DNA of 64,000 nt from assembly GCF_014633365.1 (NCBI RefSeq), contig NC_068339.1, positions 34,543,316 through 34,607,315 on the forward strand. The letters run 5' to 3'. Source of the DNA: Diospyros lotus (taxonomy: Eukaryota > Streptophyta > Magnoliopsida > Ericales > Ebenaceae). Both the position numbers and the translations under genes were made by a program. Below, piece by piece: positions 59,061 through 64,000 of the stretch. How positions within the stretch are numbered: the first letter of the stretch is position 1; each line of letters opens with the position of its first letter. The notes beneath the pieces were generated by a model that saw nothing but the letters and a program-made list of their open reading frames with translations, was not told the DNA's origin and did not search any database.

Positions 59061-60095
59061 TGTGACACGTCGATCTCACTTACGAGTGTCACTTGCTAAC
59101 AATTATCCAAATTGCTCACATGTCCAGCTATTTGTGAAGGGTGAACTATGTTTCAATATGAAACGCCTTAGGTGGGAACTAGGCTTCGTCCTTCCCTTTC
59201 CTCAATGTTAGGATCGACTAGCAAATTAGGCTATATGAATTTCACTCATTTCAAATTAACTTCCATTTAAATTGTCCAATCACCATTTATTTTAATTCTT
59301 CTTCTTTTCCAAAAATTTCATCGGGCTCCATATAGTTCAAATTTCCAAACCACCCATTGATTTTACCAATTTCAAGGAAAAACTCATAGAATTTAAATTT
59401 CCAAAAATACCCAAAATCCCTTTATTTTTTAAAATTCCTCCAAAGCCCATAATTAATCCCAAATTTTCATATTTTTTTTAAAAAAAATTGGCCGACAAGG
59501 TGAGCTAACGCGGGGCCCTGTGGTGCATTGGCAACCCGAGCTGGCCGCGGGCCTCCTGCATGGCCATGCCTGCTCGCCCGACAATGCCCACGCGTCTGCT
59601 GCCTACTGTGGCTCTACTGCTGCCAGCTGCTTCCTCTCTCTTTTCTTTCTTGGACTTTTTAACCCATACTTTCTAGAATTTAAATATGCATAAAATAAAG
59701 CATAAATCTCCCACATTCACCCAAAGAAATTAATAATATTATACATCCCCTTTTTTCTTCCAGCAATATATACCAAATATGAGATTTACACAAAGACTTA
59801 GGCTTCAACATACCTTAAGCCATTATCTCACTTTCAAAATAAAATCATACATCCCAAAAATAGAGTTTAAACACCATATACCATAGAGACTTCATCCAAG
59901 CTTGTTACATCACAAGCCATAAAAAATAAGACAAATATACATCAAGGCATATTAGATCTTCTAAGGCTTCAAACTTGCAACCTTCCCAACCTCTTGGCAT
60001 ATTAAAACCCTACAAGGGGAGGATAAAACCTCATGAGCCATAAAACTCAATAAGAGTGCAATGCATGTAAATATGAATATAACCATGATTATATG
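59061..60095 (-). mobile_element. Fragment of a minus-strand LTR, family of 35768-38353
   Basis: It starts TGTGACACGTCGATCTCACTTACG and follows the left 1.06 kb of the solo LTR at 35768 block by block: 'gaactatgtttcaa.atgaaacgcc.taggtgggaactagg', then a GC-rich patch (59485-59635), then 'gaggataaaacctcatgag' (60021) and 'ctcaataagagtgcaatg'. The match stops near 60095; the remaining 1.5 kb of the LTR is absent and element B begins. Confidence 0.75.
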
Positions 60096-60166
60096 TTTGT
60101 GTATATATATAATATGACCGCCTGCCCTATGTTTTTATGTTCATGCAAGTTAAGGGTGTCACATAG

Positions 60167-60180
60167 TGGTATCAGAGTGG
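60167..60180 (+). other. Primer binding site of element B
   Basis: TGGTATCAGAGTGG, four bases after the LTR end, matches the initiator methionine tRNA primer site. Confidence 0.88.
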
Positions 60181-60754
60181 GTTTACTTTCTTGTAGACTC
60201 AAATTATTTCAAAGGAAAATTTTTAGTTTTGGGAAGGATTTGTAAGGAAATTAATTTCATGAAAACCACCACGTCCCGCCCAAGCTTCTAGTCTCCGGGT
60301 AAGTTATAAGAATTGCTACGCTTATAAATACCATGTTTATACCCCATAGATTATTCTCATGAAAGCCTCGTTCCTTATGATTACGTCGCTATTCTCTCAA
60401 GCTATGACTATGAGCATATGTTGATGTATGTAAGCACATGCTTGATCATGTGATCATGATGACATATGTATATGTATGCACAAGTATGACCATGTTGACA
60501 TCATGTTAGGACAAATATGAGGAATGTATGATTTTCGGTGATGATCAAATGATAAATGTGTTTTAGTTAAATAGGATGTTCCAAATAGAGAGTATGGTTA
60601 GACCATGTGATCCCCTCCACGTTTGGAAGCTCTATTGATAAATGTTTGTCATGTACATGATCTAATCTGTGCAAAAGCAATTCATAGCCATTAAGTAAGT
60701 GCTCTTCATTAGGGACCTTACAATTAGACACTAATTTAGTATTTTATATAGGAT
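60181..60754 (+). other. Untranslated leader of element B
   Basis: No gene. AT-rich with repeated 'catgttgacat/tatgtatatg' words. Confidence 0.6.
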
Positions 60755-61720
60755 ATGGCGGCACGGGGTAGAAGCAATAGGGGGAGACAGTCACAACCTG
60801 CTGCTAATAAGAGCAATGGTCTCGACAATCAACTTATGCAGCTCATCGATGCCCTTTGTAACGTGGTGCCTCGAGCTACCCCTCCTCCCGAAAATCCAGA
60901 AAATAATGTGGCATTAGTAGAACAGTTCAGAAAGTTGCAGCCTCTAACTTTTGAGGGCGAGTTATACCCTCTTGTGGCTAAAGATTGGATATCCTCAATT
61001 GAGCGGATTTTCAATCTCATTAATTGTCCAGATGCTAGGAAAGTGGCATGTGCCACATTCATGTTATAGCACGGAGCAAGGCATTGGTGGGATTCCACTA
61101 CCAGATCCCGACCACAAGGGCATATGTGGACCTGGGAGGAATTCAAGGAACTCTTTCTTAAAAAGTATTACCCTACCAATATCCATAATCAAAAGGAAGC
61201 AGAATTTCTTGTGATGAAGCAAGGTAGCATGACCTTAGTTGAATACAAAAGAAAATTTGATGAACTATCACGATTTGCTCTAGAGCTTGTGGATTCGGAG
61301 CAAAAACAAGCCAGGTGATTTGAATAAGGCCTGAGAGATGATCTACGACAAGTGATCGTAACTTTCGAGTTGGGCACATATCATGAAGTGTTAGCTAAGG
61401 CCTAGCTAGCCAACTTTAAAGAAGGCTCCAGTAGCAATAGTAAGCCGTCGTAGTTAGGGCCATTAGAAAAGCGTAAATGGGAAGACAAGGGCAAAGGGAA
61501 GAACCACTTTGTAAAGAAGAATCGAGGGGGACTGGCGCCAAGTAATTTCCACCAGTACCCAATGTATGGGAAGTGTTAAAGGCATCATTCTGGAACATGC
61601 CTGATGGGAACATGTGTATGCTACAATTGTGGCAAAACCGGACATGTGGTTAAATTTTGTCCCAAGAAGCAGCAGCAACAACCATATCATCAGAATCCAG
61701 GAAATCCCCCTAAGGGTCAA
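60755..61720 (+). pseudogene. gag of element B (stop-interrupted)
   Basis: It starts MAARGRSNRGRQ at 60755. The capsid region has FRKLQPLTFEGE, DWISSIERIF, ARHWWDS, TWEEFKELFLKKYYP and MTLVEYKRKFDELSRFA. One zinc knuckle, CYNCGKTGHVVKFC, lies at about 61622-61663; a second, upstream, is damaged. In-frame stops include TAG (61067), TGA (61316), TAA (61325), TAG (61403), TAG (61451) and TAA (61577). Several stand where relatives have Gln, Arg or Trp codons. Product cannot be full length. Confidence 0.87.
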
Positions 61721-64000
61721 GCTAAAGTGTATGCACTCTCAAATCAAGAGAAGGATCAGGATCCTCACGTGTTGGCCGGTAATGTCCTCATCTTTGGAAG
61801 GTCTTCTTATACTTTATTTGATTCAAGTTCCACACATTCTTTCGTATCTTTAAATTTTGCAAGTAAACTTAGCACATATGTTGAACATGCAAGCACTCCC
61901 TTAGAAATAGTTATGCCTTCAGGAGGAACAGTAAGTATGAATTGTGTAGTAAAAATAGCTAATGTAGAGATTGGTGGACAGCTTCTACAAACAACCCTAT
62001 ATGTCTTAAATATGAAGGCGTTTGATGTGATTTTGGGAATGGACTGGCTTTCCAAATATCATGCGACCATATTGTGCTCTAAAAGGGAAATAGTTTGTAG
62101 GAGTCCTGAAGGGCTAGAAGTTCACCATTATGTGGTAGAAATGGAACACCCCCCTTGTGACATTTCGGCAATAAAGGTTAAGAAGCTATTATGGTCGAAA
62201 GGCTGTATTGGATTCTTAATGTCAGTAGTAGTGAAGGGAGGTGACGAATTGGTAGTGAATGATGTTAAGGTAGTCAAGGATTTCCTAGAAGTATTCCCTG
62301 ATGATCTGATCGAAATGCCTCCAGAACAAGAAGTAAAGTTCACTATTGATCTAGTTCTTGGTTCTGCACCAATTTCTAAATCTCCTTATAGGATAGCTCC
62401 AAAGGAGTTACAAGAGTTGAAAACTTAATTAGAAGAGGTATTAAGGAAATGATTCATCCGACCTAGTGTGTCTCCATGGGGAGCACCCGTACTATTCGTC
62501 AAGAAGAAAGACGGATCAATGAGGATGTGCATTGATTATCAGGAATTGAATAAAGTCACTATTAAGAACAAGTATCTTCTTCCCAGAATCGAGGACTTAT
62601 TTGATCAATTACGTGGTGCATGAGTGTTTTCAAAGATCTATCTAAGGTCAGGATACCATCAACCGAGGATCAAAGCTGATGATATTCCAAAGACAGCTTT
62701 CAGAACACAGTACAACCACTATGAGTTTTTAGTCATGCCATTTGGTTTGACTAATGCACCAGGAGTTTTCATGGATCTGATGAATCAAATTTTTTATGAG
62801 TACTTGAATCAGTTTGTTATTGTCTTTATCGATGATATCTTGGTGTATTCTCGAAGCGAAGAAGAACATGAGAAACACTTAAGAATGGTGTTAAGAATTT
62901 TGAAGGAAAATAAGCTATATGCTAAATTCAAGAAATGTGAATTTTGGTTGGAACGGGTTGTATTTCTTGGGCATGTGGTAACAGCTCAAGGAATAGAAGT
63001 GGACCCCAACAAGGTAGAAGCAGTGTTGAATTGGTTAAGACCAACTAATGTAAGTGAAGTGCGCAGCTTCTTAGGTTTAGCTGGGTACTACAGGAGGTTC
63101 ATCGAAGGGTTCTCCAAATTGGCAAGACCTCTGACCCAGCTCACTCGTAAAGGTACTAAGTTTGAATGGACAGAGAAGTGTGATTCTAATTTTGAGGAAT
63201 TAAAGAGGAGGTTGATCAATGCGCCAGTATTAACTATTCCTGAAGGATCCGAAGGTTTTGTCATCTATAGTGATGCATCCAAATAGGGAATTGGGTGTGT
63301 ATTAATGCAAAAAGGTAAGGTGGTTGCTTATGCATCAAGGCAGTTGAAACCTTATGAGCAAAACTATTCTACACACGACCTAGAACTTGCTATAGTTGTG
63401 CATGCTTTGAAGATTTGGAGACACTATCTGTATGGAGGTAAATGTGATATCAATACCGACCATAAGAGTCTCAAGTACATCTTTACACAAAAAAAGTTGA
63501 ATATGAGGTAAAGGAGATGGCTGGAGTTGGTAAAGGACTATGGCTGCGAAATTCATTACCACTCAAGTAAGGCAAATGTGGTAGCTGATGCCTTGAGTAG
63601 AAAGAAAATAGGCTAAGTAGCAGCCTTGACAACATAAAAACCTTTGTGGAAAGAATTTGAGAAGTTAAGCCTCGAGATAGTTGCTACACCATCTAGTTCT
63701 AATGCTCAAATGGCAGCTTTGTCCGTCCATCCGACCCTCCACGATCGAATTAATAGCCACCAGAAGGGAGATCAATATTTTGAGTATATCAAAGCCGAAA
63801 TTGATACAGAGAAGCGGAAGGATTTCACAATAGTTGATGACAACACACTTTATTACCAAGGGCGCCTTTGTGTGCCAAAGCAAGAAATTCTAAAGGAAGC
63901 CCACTCCACTCCTTACTCGGTACATCCTGGAAGTACAAAGATGTATTGTGATTTAAAGGCAATCTTTTATTGGAGAAATATGAAGGAGGACATAGCTAAA
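61721..64000 (+). pseudogene. pol of element B: protease, RT, RNase H, start of integrase (broken, partial)
   Basis: Protease: FDSSSTHSFVS (near 61820), with Ser in place of the Gly of the D-S/T-G active site, and VILGMDWLSKY (62029). Reverse transcriptase: 62330-63290, with [27 protein letters not shown] and the catalytic [10 protein letters not shown] (62825), [12 protein letters not shown]. RNase H: YSDASK (63269), [28 protein letters not shown] (63580). Integrase zinc finger begins with HSTPYSVHPG (63901), and the window ends before the catalytic core. Stops: TAA (62426), TGA (62450), TGA (62621), TAG (63284), TAA (63509), TAG (63614) and TAA (63635) among others. The frame is otherwise the same as gag throughout. 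Confidence 0.9.

Larger units (their letters stand above)
60096..64000 (+). mobile_element. Ty3/gypsy element, 5' two-thirds (element B), cut by the window edge
   Basis: An LTR end (AAGGGTGTCACA, to 60163), a primer site, gag and pol up to the integrase zinc finger are in order on the plus strand. All recognisable domains are in the same reading frame, interrupted by stops. Its gag carries one zinc knuckle. The 5' LTR seems to survive only for its last 70 bp or so. The 3' half lies outside the window. Confidence 0.88.

Noticed and set aside
1..64000. CRISPR arrays, bacterial operons, riboswitches
   Set aside because: No regular spacer-repeat arrays or prokaryotic signals; the tandem repeats found are minisatellites or transposon parts of a plant genome.

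Overview
The window reads as nuclear DNA of a flowering plant, most likely a eudicot with a repeat-rich genome. It holds Ty3/gypsy chromoviruses with a C-terminal chromodomain, CACTA (En/Spm) DNA transposons, Cassandra-type TRIM elements carrying a 5S-rRNA-like domain, SINE-like pieces, and one spliced R2R3-MYB gene. Apart from that gene I see no intact host protein-coding gene; nearly everything else is transposon sequence, much of it nested. The species cannot be named from the sequence.

Layout. 1-9660: a minus-strand gypsy LTR (left end outside the window) split by a 7.0-kb CACTA element (1869-8871, target duplication GTT) that carries first-exon fragments of a beta-galactosidase and an aspartic proteinase. 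9881-24082: a whole Tekay-like chromovirus (element A, target duplication TCCTA), itself hit by two solo LTRs, one in the integrase (15789-17786) and one in the 3' LTR (20474-23465). 24083-27500: a decayed minus-strand gypsy (element D) hit by a 1.4-kb non-autonomous CACTA element (24491-25873). 27500-38668: a decayed plus-strand gypsy (element C) whose 3' LTR (from 32643) holds a Cassandra element inside another Cassandra element, plus a solo LTR (35768-38353).

38669-47165: a decayed CACTA locus with a TNP2-type transposase pseudogene split by a solo LTR that itself contains a solo LTR; upstream lie a long hairpin, a SINE-like piece and repeated GGGTTTAA palindromes. 47166-49892: transposon debris. 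49893-51662 (minus): a three-exon R2R3-MYB gene of the MYB98/MYB64/MYB119/MYB115/MYB118 type, encoding 433 residues. Its upstream region is present in three tandem diverged copies (51658-56222), the farthest one split by an 858-bp solo LTR. 56223-60095: more LTR copies. About 60096-64000: the 5' two-thirds of another gypsy element (element B), cut by the window edge.

Seven solo LTRs with recognisable 5-bp target duplications, against a single whole autonomous-type LTR element, point to frequent LTR-LTR recombination. Exact target duplications and restored reading frames let the order of insertion be read at several places. The most unusual points are the triplicated upstream region of the MYB gene, the gene-carrying CACTA element and the Cassandra-in-Cassandra nest with intact 5S-type promoter boxes in the younger copy.
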